Shown: piece after piece, positions 36,689 through 47,046 of the stretch
How the letters are laid out: every line of letters begins with the position of its first letter
Numbering within the stretch: position 1 is the first letter of the stretch
Assembly: GCA_025453605.1 (NCBI GenBank)
Contig: JALOPZ010000002.1
Span: 1-64,000, forward strand
Direction of reading: 5' to 3'
From: Candidatus Margulisiibacteriota bacterium
Lineage (GTDB): Bacteria; Margulisbacteria; WOR-1; O2-12-FULL-45-9; XYB2-FULL-48-7
DNA length: 64,000 nucleotides
The notes under the pieces: model-generated
The model's database searches: none
Seen by the model: only the letters and a program-made list of their open reading frames with translations
What the model was told of the DNA's origin: nothing
Made by a program: the position numbers and the translations under genes

Positions 36689-38281
36689 ATGAAGAACGAA
36701 CTATCAATTGTAATTTGCGGCGAGGCCGGGCAGGGGATCCAGACCCTGGAAACCGTGCTGGTCAAACTGGTCAAAAAGGCCGGTTACAACGTCTTTGCCA
36801 CCAAAGAATACATGTCCCGCGTTCGCGGCGGGGTCAACTCGACTTCGCTTCGGATCTCTGCCCGGCCGGTCGACGCCTACGTCGAAAGGATCGATCTTCT
36901 CTTTCAACTGGGCCTCGATCTGACCAAGCATCTCCGGCGCCGGATCGGGCCGCTGACCAGGGTGCTCACTGAGATCGGCAATAACATGACCGCTGTTGGG
37001 GTCGTGGCCGGGATACTGGGGCTGGACCGTTCGGTGGTCGAGGAGTTCGTCAGCCAGTACTTTCAAGCCAAGGGCCCCGAAGTGATCGGCAATAATCTTG
37101 CCGCTCTGCGCAAGGGTTACGAAGAGCGGCTTGACCTGGGGATCAAGATCGTGACCGACCCGCTGGTCAAAGAGCAGATCATGGTCAACGGTGCGGAAGC
37201 GGTCGCGCTGGGAGCGTTGGCCGGCGGATGTAATTTTATCGCTGCTTATCCGATGACCCCATCGACCGGGATCTTCACTTTTCTCGCTCAACAGGCCGCG
37301 GCATTCGGTCTGGTTGCCGAGCAGGCGGAAGACGAGATCGCGGCGATCAACATGGCGCTGGGAGCCTGGTATGCCGGCGCGCGGGCGATCGTGCCGACTT
37401 CCGGCGGCGGCTTTGCGCTGATGGTCGAAGGGTTGAGCCTGGCGGGGATGCTGGAAACGCCGGTGGTGATCAGCCTCGGCATGCGTCCCGGCCCGGCGAC
37501 CGGCCTGCCGACCCGGACCGAGCAGGGGGACCTGAATTTTGCCCTCTATGCCGGCCACGGAGAATTTCCGCGGATCATCCTGGCGCCCGGGACGCTGGCC
37601 GAGGCGTTTGAGCTTTCCGCCCGCGCTTTTAACCTGGCGGATCAGTATCAGGTCCCGGTCATAGTCCTGACCGACCAGTATTTTGTCGATTCTTATTACA
37701 ACACCGGCCGTTTTGCGCCGGCCAAGGTTGCGGCGGCGCCGGCGATCGTTAAGACCGAGGCCGATTATCGACGCTATCAGCTGACTAAGGACGGGATTTC
37801 GCCGCGCGGCATCCCCGGTTACGGCGACGGGCTGGTCGGCGTCGACAGCGACGAGCACGATGAGGCCGGGCACATTACTGAAGACCTGACCGATGTTCGT
37901 CCCCGAATGGTAGAGAAAAGAGTGAAGAAGCTGGCCGCGCTGCAAAAGGCGGCCATTTCACCGACCCTGATCGGCCGCCGGGATTATAAAACGCTGGTCG
38001 TCTGCTGGGGCTCAACCCGCAACGCCGTGGCCGAAGCCCTGGGGGCGCTGAAAAAGAGAGATGTGGCTTGTCTCCACTTCAGCCAGGTTTATCCCCTGCA
38101 CCGGAAGTCGGCCGAATATCTGAAGAAAGCCAAAAAGTTGATCAGCGTGGAAAACAATGCCACCGGGCAATTTGCCGCGCTGGTCAAGCGAGAGACCGGG
38201 TTCGAGTTCGACCGGCAGGTCAATAAATACGACGGTTTGCCGTTCTCGGTCGAAGAGTTGGTCGAGGCGCTCAATGGTTAA
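36689..38281 (+). CDS. korA: 2-oxoacid:ferredoxin oxidoreductase, fused gamma-alpha subunit
   Basis: 530 residues from ATG 36689; an upstream in-frame ATG at 36641 would add a non-conserved Gly-rich leader overlapping the hairpin. Residues 1-175 are the gamma domain ([26 protein letters not shown]). Residues 185-530 are the alpha domain (GNA-like [23 protein letters not shown], then [10 protein letters not shown]). The enzyme oxidises or reductively forms a 2-oxoacid with CoA and ferredoxin. 2-oxoglutarate is favoured because gamma-alpha fusion with a separate beta is typical of KorAB, but other 2-oxoacids are possible. The stop overlaps korB by eight bases. Confidence 0.9.
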   Translation: MKNELSIVICGEAGQGIQTLETVLVKLVKKAGYNVFATKEYMSRVRGGVNSTSLRISARPVDAYVERIDLLFQLGLDLTKHLRRRIGPLTRVLTEIGNNMTAVGVVAGILGLDRSVVEEFVSQYFQAKGPEVIGNNLAALRKGYEERLDLGIKIVTDPLVKEQIMVNGAEAVALGALAGGCNFIAAYPMTPSTGIFTFLAQQAAAFGLVAEQAEDEIAAINMALGAWYAGARAIVPTSGGGFALMVEGLSLAGMLETPVVISLGMRPGPATGLPTRTEQGDLNFALYAGHGEFPRIILAPGTLAEAFELSARAFNLADQYQVPVIVLTDQYFVDSYYNTGRFAPAKVAAAPAIVKTEADYRRYQLTKDGISPRGIPGYGDGLVGVDSDEHDEAGHITEDLTDVRPRMVEKRVKKLAALQKAAISPTLIGRRDYKTLVVCWGSTRNAVAEALGALKKRDVACLHFSQVYPLHRKSAEYLKKAKKLISVENNATGQFAALVKRETGFEFDRQVNKYDGLPFSVEELVEALNG

Positions 38282-39098
38282 AGAAACGGCCTGGTGCCCG
38301 GGTTGCGGTAATTTTGCCATTCTGGGGGCGCTCCAAAAAGCGCTGGCCGAACTCGAGATCGCGCCGCAAAAACTGGTGATCGCCTCCGGCATCGGGCAGG
38401 CGGCGAAGACCCCTCATTATTTACCGTGTAATTTCTTTAACGGCCTGCACGGGCGGGCGCTGCCGCCGGCCACGGCGATCAAGGCGGCAAACCCGGAACT
38501 GACGGTGATTGCGGAGAGCGGCGACGGGGACATGTACGGGGAGGGGGGTAACCATTTTATCCAGACGATCCGCCGCAATCCGGATATTATTAATATTGTC
38601 CATAACAACATGGTCTACGGGCTGACCAAGGGGCAGGCATCACCGACCAGCCAGTACGGGATGAAAACGCCGATCCAGGTTGGCGGGGTTTTTGAAGAAC
38701 CGTTCAACCCGATCGTGATCGCGGTAGCGCTGGACGCCCCCTTTGTCGCCCGGGCCAACGCCGCCGATATAGAACAGACCAAAGAGATCATCAAGCAGGC
38801 GATCCGGCACCCCGGCTATTCGTTGATCGACATATTTCAACCGTGTATCTCGTTCAATAAGATCAACACCTTCGCCTGGTTCAAAGAGCATACATATTAT
38901 CTGGATGCCGGATATGACCCGCGCGACCGCCAGGCCGCCCTCGCTAAAGGTTTGGAGATCGACCGTTTTCCGCTCGGGGTCATTTACCGTCAGGAAAACC
39001 GGGAAAGCTTTAACAGCCATCATAAATTGACCGCCCCGCTTTTCCAGAGCAAGCCCGATCCCGCCAAGCTTGCCGCCCTGATCGACAGCAAACTGTAA
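38274..39098 (+). CDS. korB: 2-oxoacid:ferredoxin oxidoreductase, beta subunit
   Basis: 274 residues from ATG 38274; only this start gives the conserved WCPGCGNF opening. The TPP/Mg site is [10 protein letters not shown] with a following Asn-rich [20 protein letters not shown] segment. Cys residues in WCPGCG, YLPCN and FQPC are expected [4Fe-4S] ligands. With KorA it forms a ferredoxin-linked enzyme that could feed or use reduced ferredoxin for the sulfite reductase and HcyB nearby. Overlap with korA signals tight co-translation. Confidence 0.92.
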   Translation: MVKETAWCPGCGNFAILGALQKALAELEIAPQKLVIASGIGQAAKTPHYLPCNFFNGLHGRALPPATAIKAANPELTVIAESGDGDMYGEGGNHFIQTIRRNPDIINIVHNNMVYGLTKGQASPTSQYGMKTPIQVGGVFEEPFNPIVIAVALDAPFVARANAADIEQTKEIIKQAIRHPGYSLIDIFQPCISFNKINTFAWFKEHTYYLDAGYDPRDRQAALAKGLEIDRFPLGVIYRQENRESFNSHHKLTAPLFQSKPDPAKLAALIDSKL

Positions 39099-39106
39099 AT
39101 CGGCTC

Positions 39107-39149
39107 TTGACAAATAATGGGCATGAACTATAATAAGACTAAATTAGTC
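39107..39149 (+). promoter_or_regulatory. Promoter and palindromic operator of Rrf2 gene
   Basis: TTGACA (39107-39112), 16-base spacer, TATAAT (39129-39134), then the perfect palindrome GACTAA-A-TTAGTC (39137-39149) over the expected transcription start. This is the normal position for an autorepressor site. ACTAAATTAGT recurs at 45173-45183 upstream of cysH. Confidence 0.75.
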
Positions 39150-39168
39150 CTAATAGGAGTTGAGCGTC

Positions 39169-39564
39169 ATGATCAGTCGGGAAGTTGACTATGCGCTGCG
39201 CGCCCTGGTCGAACTGGCCAAAAAGCCAGAGCGGGAATGGACCGCTACGGCTCAGCTGAGCAGGGAGTTGCGGGTTTCGCGCGTCTATCTGGCCAAGATC
39301 TTCCAGCGGTTGGCCAGGAAAGGGTTGCTGGAAACAGCCAAGGGAAAACAGGGTGGGGTCAGGTTAAAGAGCCGGAACACCAGCCTGACCGCGGTATTAA
39401 AAGCCCTGGAACCGCATTTTTCCCTCAACAAGTGCTTGAACCAGCGTTTTCGCTGCTTTCGTCAGGCAAGCTGCCCGATCCATGCTGTTCTGGCCCAGGT
39501 CCAGCAGGAATTATTCGCCAAGTTAAACCGTTATACGTTAAAGCGGTTAGCGCGGAAAGCATAA
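39169..39564 (+). CDS. Rrf2-family regulator with CX6CX5C Fe-S-type motif
   Basis: 131 residues from ATG 39169, nine bases after GGAG; TTG 39160 is a poorer choice. A winged helix at residues 2-75 (SREVDYALRALVELAK..., SRVYLAKIFQRLARKGLL, KGKQGGVRL) is typical of Rrf2. Three cysteines spaced CX6CX5C near the C-terminal third are like the [2Fe-2S]/[4Fe-4S] ligands of IscR and NsrR. It probably senses Fe-S status, redox or NO. A palindrome overlies its promoter, suggesting autoregulation. TAATG overlap with the following ferredoxin-type gene. Confidence 0.9.
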   Translation: MISREVDYALRALVELAKKPEREWTATAQLSRELRVSRVYLAKIFQRLARKGLLETAKGKQGGVRLKSRNTSLTAVLKALEPHFSLNKCLNQRFRCFRQASCPIHAVLAQVQQELFAKLNRYTLKRLARKA

Positions 39565-40238
39565 TGGTTAAAAGACAGATCGTTAAAATTGACGAAGAAA
39601 AATGCAACGGCTGCGGGCTCTGCATTCCGAACTGTCACGAAGGGGCGCTCCAGATCGTTGACGGTAAAGCCCGGTTGGTCAGCGAAGTCTTTTGCGATGG
39701 GTTGGGGGCTTGTCTGGGGCATTGTCCGCAAGGGGCGATAACGCTCGAGGAACGGGAGGCGATCCCTTTTATGGAGCAAGAGTGCGGTTGTCCGGGCGCG
39801 GCGGTAAGGGCGTTTAGGGATAAGAATGAGGGGGAAGCAGTAGGGAATCCCGCTTCTCAGCTCCGGCAGTGGCCGGTGCAGCTGCATTTGGTGCCGCCCG
39901 GCGCCCCATACTTTAAGGGAGCCGATCTCCTGTTGGCGGCCGATTGCGTCGCTTATTCGCTTGGGGGGTTCCATGGCCGCTATTTGCGCGGCCGGGCGCT
40001 GGCGATCGCCTGTCCCAAGCTGGACCAGGGCCAGGAGATCTATCTGGAAAAGCTGATCGCGCTGATTGATCAAGCCAGGATCAATACGCTGACCGTCATG
40101 ATCATGGAGGTTCCCTGCTGCGGCGGCTTGCTGCAGCTGGCAAAGACCGCCCAGGCTCAAGCCAAACGGAAGATCCCGCTCAAGGCGGTGGTGGTGGGGC
40201 TCGAAGGGGACATTCTTAAGGAAGATTGGGTTTCATAG
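39564..40238 (+). CDS. Double [4Fe-4S] ferredoxin-type protein
   Basis: 224 residues from ATG 39564, which shares its A with the upstream TAA. The N-terminus has CNGCGLCIPNCHEGAL and, after about 30 residues, CDGLGACLGHCPQGAI: two ferredoxin-like clusters. The middle carries CGCPG, and the C-terminal half has ADCVAYS, ACPKL and VPCCGGL motifs seen in ferredoxin proteins of strict anaerobes. It is cytoplasmic with no membrane segment. It is probably controlled by the upstream Rrf2 regulator, which is consistent with a redox-stress or electron-transfer role. Specific partner unknown. Confidence 0.85.
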   Translation: MVKRQIVKIDEEKCNGCGLCIPNCHEGALQIVDGKARLVSEVFCDGLGACLGHCPQGAITLEEREAIPFMEQECGCPGAAVRAFRDKNEGEAVGNPASQLRQWPVQLHLVPPGAPYFKGADLLLAADCVAYSLGGFHGRYLRGRALAIACPKLDQGQEIYLEKLIALIDQARINTLTVMIMEVPCCGGLLQLAKTAQAQAKRKIPLKAVVVGLEGDILKEDWVS

Positions 40239-40259
40239 CCAAAAAAAGGGAGGTGACAC

Positions 40260-40559
40260 ATGACATTGGAAGAGCTGGACCGTTATCTTGAATCGCGACC
40301 GCATGTTCTCTGGCTCAAGGATGACGAGGGGAATTTCTATTTCCGCCACGAGGAGTTCGATAACGAGCAGGAGAAGGTCAAGGTCGAGCCGCGGGCGCTC
40401 AAGGAGCTGACCGCGGAAAAACTTGACCAGATCCTGACCGCCGGACGGAACGTGGAGCATATCACCCGGATCACCGGGTATTTCTCTCGCGTTGAGGGTT
40501 GGAATAAGGGGAAGAAAGGGGAGTTGGCTGACCGGGTGCGGACGGAAATATCTAAATAA
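40260..40559 (+). CDS. Short NrdD-C-terminus-like protein
   Basis: 99 residues behind an ideal AGGGAGGTGA. The second half (HITRITGYFSRVEGWNKGKKGEL) resembles the segment around the glycyl-radical end of anaerobic ribonucleotide reductase (TRVTGYFS...WNKGK). The catalytic domain and glycyl-radical Gly context are absent, so it cannot be a full reductase. Such short stand-alone proteins are often annotated as NRDD-like. It may be a partner, a remnant or an unrelated use of the fold. It is followed by a strong hairpin. Confidence 0.7.
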   Translation: MTLEELDRYLESRPHVLWLKDDEGNFYFRHEEFDNEQEKVKVEPRALKELTAEKLDQILTAGRNVEHITRITGYFSRVEGWNKGKKGELADRVRTEISK

Positions 40560-40618
40560 ATAGTTTGGCGCTTCTTGCCCAGGCGCGACTAGCTTTCGCG
40601 GGAAGCGCTATTCTATTT
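40558..40618. terminator. Long compound hairpin
   Basis: AAATAG + GCGCTTC on the left pair with GAAGCGC + CTATTT on the right; an inner CGCGA/TCGCG stem lies within. It starts at the stop codon of the NrdD-like gene and can act from either side. Confidence 0.65.
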
Positions 40619-40627
40619 AGTTAATAC

Positions 40628-40657
40628 TTGACAAAACACATCAAGATGGTGTAATAT
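40628..40657 (+). promoter_or_regulatory. Promoter of the CymR-like Rrf2 gene
   Basis: TTGACA (40628-40633), 18-base spacer, TAATAT (40652-40657). TTTAGTTAATAC immediately upstream resembles AATTAGTTAATC in front of cysH. A second TATAAT lies at 40690-40695, only four bases before the ATG. Confidence 0.6.
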
Positions 40658-40699
40658 TAACTGGAATTTTGTTAAGCCGGATACGATAATATAATTAAC

Positions 40700-41116
40700 A
40701 TGAAGCTATCGATCAAGGTTCAATATGGTTTGCAAGCGGTGCTGGAGCTGGCGCTGAATTACGGCGGTGGCCCGGTGCGGATCAAGCATATCGCCCGCGA
40801 GCAAAAGGTGCCGATCAGATTTCTGGAGCAAATAATGCTGATCCTCAAAAGAGCCGGGTTGGTGGCCAGTGTGCGGGGGAAAGATGGGGGGTATACATTG
40901 GCCCGGCGGCCGAGCGAGATCACGGCGCTCGGCGTGATCGAGGCGTTGGAGGGGCCGGTCGAACTAGCCAGCAGAAAAATGAAGAAAACCGCGGTCCTTT
41001 ATGATTCATTCGTTAAGATCCAGCAAAATTTGGGCAAACAATTGTCGTTATTGACCCTGGAGGAGATCGCTTTAAAGAAGCGGCAGGCCGATCTGGCGAT
41101 CATTTACCAAATATGA
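40700..41116 (+). CDS. Rrf2-family regulator without cysteines, CymR-like
   Basis: 138 residues. The winged helix (KLSIKVQYGLQAVLELAL..., VPIRFLEQIMLILKRAGLV, GKDGGYTLARRPSEIT) is a clear Rrf2 fold. Unlike the other two Rrf2 proteins in this window it has no Cys at all, so it cannot bind an Fe-S cluster. That is also the case for CymR of Firmicutes, which senses cysteine supply by complexing with cysteine synthase CysK. Here metY and cysK follow directly, so an analogous sulfur-supply regulator is inferred. No Shine-Dalgarno is visible. ATGA overlap with a 17-codon ORF. Confidence 0.85.
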   Translation: MKLSIKVQYGLQAVLELALNYGGGPVRIKHIAREQKVPIRFLEQIMLILKRAGLVASVRGKDGGYTLARRPSEITALGVIEALEGPVELASRKMKKTAVLYDSFVKIQQNLGKQLSLLTLEEIALKKRQADLAIIYQI

Positions 41117-41166
41117 ACAGCAAATACGTTTTAGGCGGAATACTGGCCGCGATGAGCGGCATCTAA
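41113..41166 (+). CDS. 17-residue hydrophobic ORF, possible leader peptide
   Basis: ATG overlaps the TGA of the Rrf2 gene (ATGA). It encodes MNSKYVLGGILAAMSGI and stops at a TAA inside the left arm of a perfect hairpin (41160-41187). Leader-peptide attenuation of metY is one reading; the remnant of a membrane-protein start is another. Confidence 0.45.
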   Translation: MNSKYVLGGILAAMSGI

Positions 41167-41187
41167 TGTCAGGCCAGACATTAGATG
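41160..41187. promoter_or_regulatory. Perfect 11-bp hairpin upstream of metY
   Basis: CATCTAATGTC and GACATTAGATG with an AGGCCA centre. It contains the stop of the 17-codon ORF and has no following T-run, so it looks more like a regulatory or protective hairpin than a terminator. No known SAM-riboswitch core was recognised. Confidence 0.6.
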
Positions 41188-41220
41188 TAGCGAGGCCACG
41201 GACAAGATCAAGTTAATTAA

Positions 41221-42525
<1,305 letters not shown>

Positions 42526-42541
42526 TAAGGAGGAGAGGAAG

Positions 42542-43471
42542 ATGGGAAAGCTCTATGAGGATATAACGAAAACGATCGGGAACACGCCGCTGGTCCGGCT
42601 GCAGCATTTGAGCAAAGGGTTAAAAGCCGACGTCCTGGTCAAGCTGGAATCTTTCAATCCCCTTTCCAGCGTTAAGGACCGTCTGGGTGTCGCCTTGATC
42701 GAGGCCGGCGAAAAAGCCGGTAAGATCAGGCCGGGAACGGTCATTATTGAGCCGACGAGCGGTAACACCGGGATCGCGCTCGCCTTTGTCTGCGCCTCGC
42801 GCGGCTACCGGCTGGTCTTGACCATGCCAGAGACCATGAGCGTCGAGCGGCGGCAGCTGCTCAAGATCTTTGGCGCCGAGCTTGTTTTGACCGAGGGGGC
42901 CAAAGGGATGAAAGGGGCGGTGGAAAAGGCGCTGGAGCTGGCCAAAGAAATGCCGAACAGCTTTGTGCCGCAGCAATTCGAGAACCCGGCCAATCCTGAT
43001 ATTCATCGGCGGACGACCGCGCCGGAGATCTGGAACGACACGGACGGCAAAGTGGACTATTTTATTGCCGGCGTGGGGACCGGCGGCACGATCACCGGGG
43101 TCGGTGAAGTCCTGAAACAAAAGAAGCCGGGGATCAAGATCATCGCGGTCGAACCGGTCGATTCGCCGGTCCTGTCGGGCGGCAAACCGGGTCCGCACAA
43201 GATCCAGGGGATCGGTGCCGGCTTTGTGCCGCAGGTGCTGGATAAAGCGGTCTTGGATGAGGTCATCCAGGTCTCGGCTGAGAATGCCGGCGACATAGCG
43301 CGCAGGCTGGCCAAGGAAGAGGGGATATTGGTTGGGATTTCCAGCGGAGCGGCTACCTGGGCAGCGCTGGAAGTGGCGAAAAGGCCGGAAGCGGCCGGCA
43401 AGACGATCGTCGTCCTGCTGCCGGATACCGGTGAGAGGTATTTATCGACATGGCTGTTCCAGGAAACATAA
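42542..43471 (+). CDS. cysK: Cysteine synthase A (first paralogue)
   Basis: 309 residues with GGAGGAGAGGA upstream. It makes cysteine from O-acetylserine and sulfide. Lys45 in NPLSSVKDR binds [16 protein letters not shown] holds the substrate-binding Asn/Thr loop; [13 protein letters not shown] binds the PLP phosphate. The pentapeptide that docks the SAT tail is not obviously altered. It lies in metY-cysK-metX-metW; its 3' end overlaps metX by 22 bases. A second copy lies at 48600-49520; the two proteins differ throughout, so the duplication is not recent. Confidence 0.94.
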   Translation: MGKLYEDITKTIGNTPLVRLQHLSKGLKADVLVKLESFNPLSSVKDRLGVALIEAGEKAGKIRPGTVIIEPTSGNTGIALAFVCASRGYRLVLTMPETMSVERRQLLKIFGAELVLTEGAKGMKGAVEKALELAKEMPNSFVPQQFENPANPDIHRRTTAPEIWNDTDGKVDYFIAGVGTGGTITGVGEVLKQKKPGIKIIAVEPVDSPVLSGGKPGPHKIQGIGAGFVPQVLDKAVLDEVIQVSAENAGDIARRLAKEEGILVGISSGAATWAALEVAKRPEAAGKTIVVLLPDTGERYLSTWLFQET

Positions 43472-44571
43472 ACAGTGCAGGGACTAAATATTATAAGTTT
43501 GGCGGGATCACTCTTGATTCCGGGCAGTTCCTGGGGCCGATCACGCTGGCTTACGAGACCTATGGCCGGCTGAATCCGCAAAAAACCAACGTTATCCTGA
43601 TCGAACACGCCTTTTCCGGCGATGCTCATGCCGGCGGCCCGGGCGGCTGGTGGCAAGAGATGATCGGTCCCGGCAAAGCCTTTGACACCGACCACTACTA
43701 CGTTATCTGCTCCAACGTGATCGGGGGATGCCAGGGGAGCACCGGACCATCGTCCCTTGATCCCCAGACCGGGAAACCTTACGCGGTCGATTTTCCGCTG
43801 ATCACGATCGCCGATATGGTCCGGGCCCAAAAAGAATTGATCGATCACCTGGGCGTTCATCGCCTGCTGGCTGTCGCCGGCGGCTCGATGGGCGGGATGC
43901 TGGCGCTGCAATGGGTTTCCTCCTATCCCCAGATCGTCAAAAGCGCTATTCCGATCGCGACCACCCTGAAGCACTCGCCGCAGCAGATCGCGTTTAACGA
44001 AGTCGGCCGGCAGGCGATCATGGCCGATCCGGCCTGGAATGGCGGCGCTTACTACGGCCGGGAAAAACCGGAACGCGGTCTGGCGGTTGCGCGGATGATC
44101 GGCCACATCACTTACATGAGCGATAAGTCGATGGAAGAAAAGTTCTCCCGTCGGTTGAAAGATAATGGACCTAATTTTAAGTTTTCTAACGATTTTGAGG
44201 TTGAGGGGTACCTTAAATATAAGGGGGACAGCTTCGTCAAGCGTTTTGACGCTAATTCATATCTTTATCTGAGCAAGGCGATCGATCATTTTGACCTGGC
44301 GGACAACCGCTCTTTGCCTGGTAACAGCGAAGCGGCGATCCGTTTTTTGATTTTAGCCTTTTCCTCCGACTGGCTTTACCCGCTATATCAGTCGCAGGAG
44401 ATGGTCCGGCATCTCCGGCGAAAGCAGGCGGACGTGACCTCGCTCGAGATCAAGTCCAGTTACGGGCATGACGCGTTTTTACTGGAAGTCGAGGAACAAA
44501 CGCGTGTGATCAGGAGTTTTATTGACAAAACTTATCACGGCTATCGGGTGGTGGATGAATATGAAATATAA
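43450..44571 (+). CDS. metX: Homoserine O-acetyltransferase
   Basis: 373 residues, starting inside the end of cysK. Alpha/beta-hydrolase fold with the nucleophile Ser146 in [13 protein letters not shown], Asp near 308 (SSDWLYP) and His340 in SYGHDAF. The conserved opening [15 protein letters not shown] and the [11 protein letters not shown] block are family hallmarks. It acylates homoserine; acetyl transfer is assumed because a MetY sulfhydrylase is in the operon, although acyl specificity of MetX proteins cannot be read with certainty from sequence. Overlaps metW. Confidence 0.93.
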   Translation: MAVPGNINSAGTKYYKFGGITLDSGQFLGPITLAYETYGRLNPQKTNVILIEHAFSGDAHAGGPGGWWQEMIGPGKAFDTDHYYVICSNVIGGCQGSTGPSSLDPQTGKPYAVDFPLITIADMVRAQKELIDHLGVHRLLAVAGGSMGGMLALQWVSSYPQIVKSAIPIATTLKHSPQQIAFNEVGRQAIMADPAWNGGAYYGREKPERGLAVARMIGHITYMSDKSMEEKFSRRLKDNGPNFKFSNDFEVEGYLKYKGDSFVKRFDANSYLYLSKAIDHFDLADNRSLPGNSEAAIRFLILAFSSDWLYPLYQSQEMVRHLRRKQADVTSLEIKSSYGHDAFLLEVEEQTRVIRSFIDKTYHGYRVVDEYEI

Positions 44572-45163
44572 ATATAGATTTGACCATGAAGTGATCTCCA
44601 GGATCGTTGAACCAGGTGCCAAAGTGCTTGATCTCGGTTGCGGAACGGGGGAGCTTCTTTTTCTGTTGGCCAGGCGGAATAAAGCGCGGGTCGAGGGGAT
44701 CGAGCTTGATGACGCGGCCATATATGCCTGTGTGGAGAAAGGGTTGAGCGTGATTCACCGTGACATTGACAGCGGCTTAGCGGAGTATTCCGACCAGTCA
44801 TTCGATTATGTCATCCTGAACCAGAGCATGCAGGAGGTCAAAAGGGCCGACCTGGTGATAGATGAGGCCCTGCGCGTTGGAAAAAAGGTCATCGTTGGCT
44901 TCCCCAATTTTGCGCACTACCTTGCCAGGCTGCAGATCTTCTTCCTGGGCCGGACACCGGTCACGCCGTCGTTGCCGTTCAAATGGTACGACACTCCCAA
45001 CCTGCACTTTTTAAGCATCTCCGATTTTTGGGATTACACCAGAGAGAAGCGGCTGCAGGTCTTGGCCGTCCATTATCTGAGAGAGGCTGGAGAGGTCAGG
45101 GTCCTGCCTAATCTATTCGCCAGAGCGGCGCTTTTTGTTTTAACAAGACAAAAAACAAATTAG
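44555..45163 (+). CDS. metW: MetW, SAM-fold partner of MetX
   Basis: 202 residues from ATG 44555 (ATG 44561 also possible, with GGTGG eight bases upstream); both lie within the metX end. The class I methyltransferase motif [15 protein letters not shown] is at the N-terminus, followed by the MetW-specific [22 protein letters not shown] and [10 protein letters not shown] blocks. In other bacteria MetW pairs with MetX and stimulates the acyltransfer; no methyl acceptor is known. Last gene of the metY operon. Confidence 0.93.
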   Translation: MNMKYKYRFDHEVISRIVEPGAKVLDLGCGTGELLFLLARRNKARVEGIELDDAAIYACVEKGLSVIHRDIDSGLAEYSDQSFDYVILNQSMQEVKRADLVIDEALRVGKKVIVGFPNFAHYLARLQIFFLGRTPVTPSLPFKWYDTPNLHFLSISDFWDYTREKRLQVLAVHYLREAGEVRVLPNLFARAALFVLTRQKTN

Positions 45164-45295
45164 TTAATCTCTACTAAATTAGTTGATATTACCCCTAAAA
45201 TAATTGACTGGGTTGGTTTGTAGTGTAATACTAGATTAAGTCAATCAAGATAGTGGTATATAGTTAAAACTTTATCAATATTATTGCGATTGATA
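45157..45295 (+). promoter_or_regulatory. cysH upstream regulatory region
   Basis: A 162-base gap holding two AAATTAG sites 19 bases apart (45157-45163, 45176-45182). The second lies within ACTAAATTAGT (45173-45183), identical to the core of the palindrome at the Rrf2 promoter (39137-39149). TTGACT with TAATAC 16 bases later is a candidate promoter. TATCAAT (45273-45279) and ATTGATA (45289-45295) form another inverted repeat near the start. Confidence 0.6.
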
Positions 45296-45325
45296 ATTAT
45301 AGATCGTGTCAAGGAGGGTTCGGGT

Positions 45326-46048
45326 ATGAGTATTTTGGAAAACAAGGATGATCTCAAGTTGCTGGTCGATGGCCTCAATTTTAAGCAAAAGGTGGAGAGG
45401 TCGCTGGAGCTGATCGAGGCGGCTTATAAGAAGTGGGGCGAGGGGTTAGTGGTCGCCAACAGTCTGGGTAAGGATTCGGTCGCGGTCTGGGACTTGGCCA
45501 AAAAGGTCAATAAAAATATCCGGGGGTTTATTGTCACGACCAGATTTAAACCAACAAAGACCAAGCAATTCATGAAAGATGAGGCGGCCAGATATCCGGA
45601 ATTGGAGGTTTTTGAGAGCACGAAGGAGATCCCGGCCCAGCTCTATCTGGCCCATCCCGACCAATGCTGCGACATCCTTAAGGTTGAGCCGACCCGCGAG
45701 GCGGTCAAAAAGATGAAAGTCGCCTGCTGGGTGACGGGCCTGCGTTGTACCGAAGGGCGGACGAGGACCGACTTTAAAGAAGTTGAAGAGAGGGATAAAG
45801 GGCTGGTCAAGCTCAACCCGATCCTGATCTGGAAAGAACGCGAGGTCTGGCAATACCTGGCGCTTTATCAGGTGCCGGTCAATCCGTTATATAAAGAGGG
45901 TTACCGTTCACTGGGGTGCGAACCCTGCACGCGTATAACAAATGATGACAATGAACGCGCCGGGCGCTGGATCGGTACGAGCAAATGCGGCGGGGAGTGC
46001 GGCATCCATACCAGGCCGTTAATAGATACCAGCGGGAACGGTATCTAA
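45326..46048 (+). CDS. cysH: Adenylylsulfate (APS) reductase, [4Fe-4S] type
   Basis: 240 residues from ATG 45326, eight bases after AAGGAGG; TTG 45284 is an unlikely start. The PP-loop SLGKDS is at 46-51. CC at 114-115 and CEPC at 198-201 are the four ligands of the [4Fe-4S] cluster that marks APS rather than PAPS reductases. The C-terminal ECGIH holds the catalytic Cys225. It reduces APS to sulfite with thioredoxin or a similar donor. No ATP sulfurylase gene lies in the window, so APS must come from elsewhere. Operon with permease, sulfite reductase and cysK. Confidence 0.92.
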   Translation: MSILENKDDLKLLVDGLNFKQKVERSLELIEAAYKKWGEGLVVANSLGKDSVAVWDLAKKVNKNIRGFIVTTRFKPTKTKQFMKDEAARYPELEVFESTKEIPAQLYLAHPDQCCDILKVEPTREAVKKMKVACWVTGLRCTEGRTRTDFKEVEERDKGLVKLNPILIWKEREVWQYLALYQVPVNPLYKEGYRSLGCEPCTRITNDDNERAGRWIGTSKCGGECGIHTRPLIDTSGNGI

Positions 46049-46061
46049 CAAGGTTTGAGGC

Positions 46062-47030
46062 ATGATCTTTCAATATATTATTTTAATATCAGCTGTGATC
46101 TTTTTTGCGCTTAATATGGGTGGGTCGGGCATCGCCCCGTCCTTTGCCTCGGCTTACGGCGCCGGATTGATCTCGCGTCAAAAGGCGGTCGCGCTTTTTG
46201 CGGTTTTTGTCGTGTTGGGGGCGCTGGCTTTAGGCAGCCGGGTGGCAAAAACCTTGAGCTCCGGCTTATTGCCCGGGTATTTGTTTACCCCGCAGGTCGC
46301 GTTAATAATCTTAGGCAGCGCGGCGCTTAGCCTTTTTATCGCCAATGTTCTAAAAGTGCCGCAATCGACCAGCTGGGTGACGGTCTTTGCGGTGTTTGGG
46401 GCGGCACTCCATTTTGACAGCCTGAACCCGGTCGCGACCCTGCAGATGGTCAGCCTGTGGCTGATCCTGCCGCTGGTCGGTTTTTTCCTGACTTTCTTGT
46501 TTTTCCGGGGGATCTACCCGCCGCGGGCCGCTAACTTTTGGTTCTATGAAAAGGTCCATTCCAGGAAAAAGCCGATCCAATATCTGGCCGTGATCTCCAG
46601 CTGCTATGTCGCCTTCGCCATTGGCGCGAACAATGTCGCTAACGCGGTCGGGCCGCTGGCCGGGGCCAGATTGATCTCACCGGGCCTGGGCTTGCTCCTG
46701 ATCTCACCGCTGTTTGGTCTAGGGGGGTGGCTGATCAATGACCGGACCATGAAAACGGTCGGCCGGGAGATCGTCCCGCTCGGGCTGATCACCTCGACGA
46801 TCGTGGCTTTTATTACCGCTACTTTGTTGATCTTTGCTTCGTTCCTGGGCTTTCCGCAGTCGCTCGTGCAGTTGAACGCCCTGGCGATCATGGCGGTGGG
46901 AACGATCAAGCATGAACATATTTTGGCGGCCAAAGAACAAGCCGTCCGGAAAATGTTCGCGGTCTGGCTGGTCGCGCCGCTGTTGGCAGGCCTTTTGTCC
47001 TATTTAACGTTAAGTTTCCGGGGAATTTAG
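46062..47030 (+). CDS. cysP: PiT-family permease, probable sulfate importer (CysP-like)
   Basis: 322 residues, 13 bases after cysH. About nine to ten transmembrane helices. The two inverted PiT signature repeats are visible as NMGGSGIAPSFASAYGAG near the N-terminus and GANNVANAVGPLAGA near residue 187. The family transports phosphate, but the short CysP subgroup imports sulfate. Location between APS reductase and sulfite reductase makes sulfate the likely substrate; phosphate cannot be excluded from sequence alone. Confidence 0.85.
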   Translation: MIFQYIILISAVIFFALNMGGSGIAPSFASAYGAGLISRQKAVALFAVFVVLGALALGSRVAKTLSSGLLPGYLFTPQVALIILGSAALSLFIANVLKVPQSTSWVTVFAVFGAALHFDSLNPVATLQMVSLWLILPLVGFFLTFLFFRGIYPPRAANFWFYEKVHSRKKPIQYLAVISSCYVAFAIGANNVANAVGPLAGARLISPGLGLLLISPLFGLGGWLINDRTMKTVGREIVPLGLITSTIVAFITATLLIFASFLGFPQSLVQLNALAIMAVGTIKHEHILAAKEQAVRKMFAVWLVAPLLAGLLSYLTLSFRGI

Positions 47031-47046
47031 GGATCAGGGAGGAAAA

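Noticed and set aside
36704..37945. 413-codon minus-strand open frame opposite korA
   Set aside because: It is a shadow of the conserved korA reading frame; the translation is Gly/Arg/Asp-rich without domain features.
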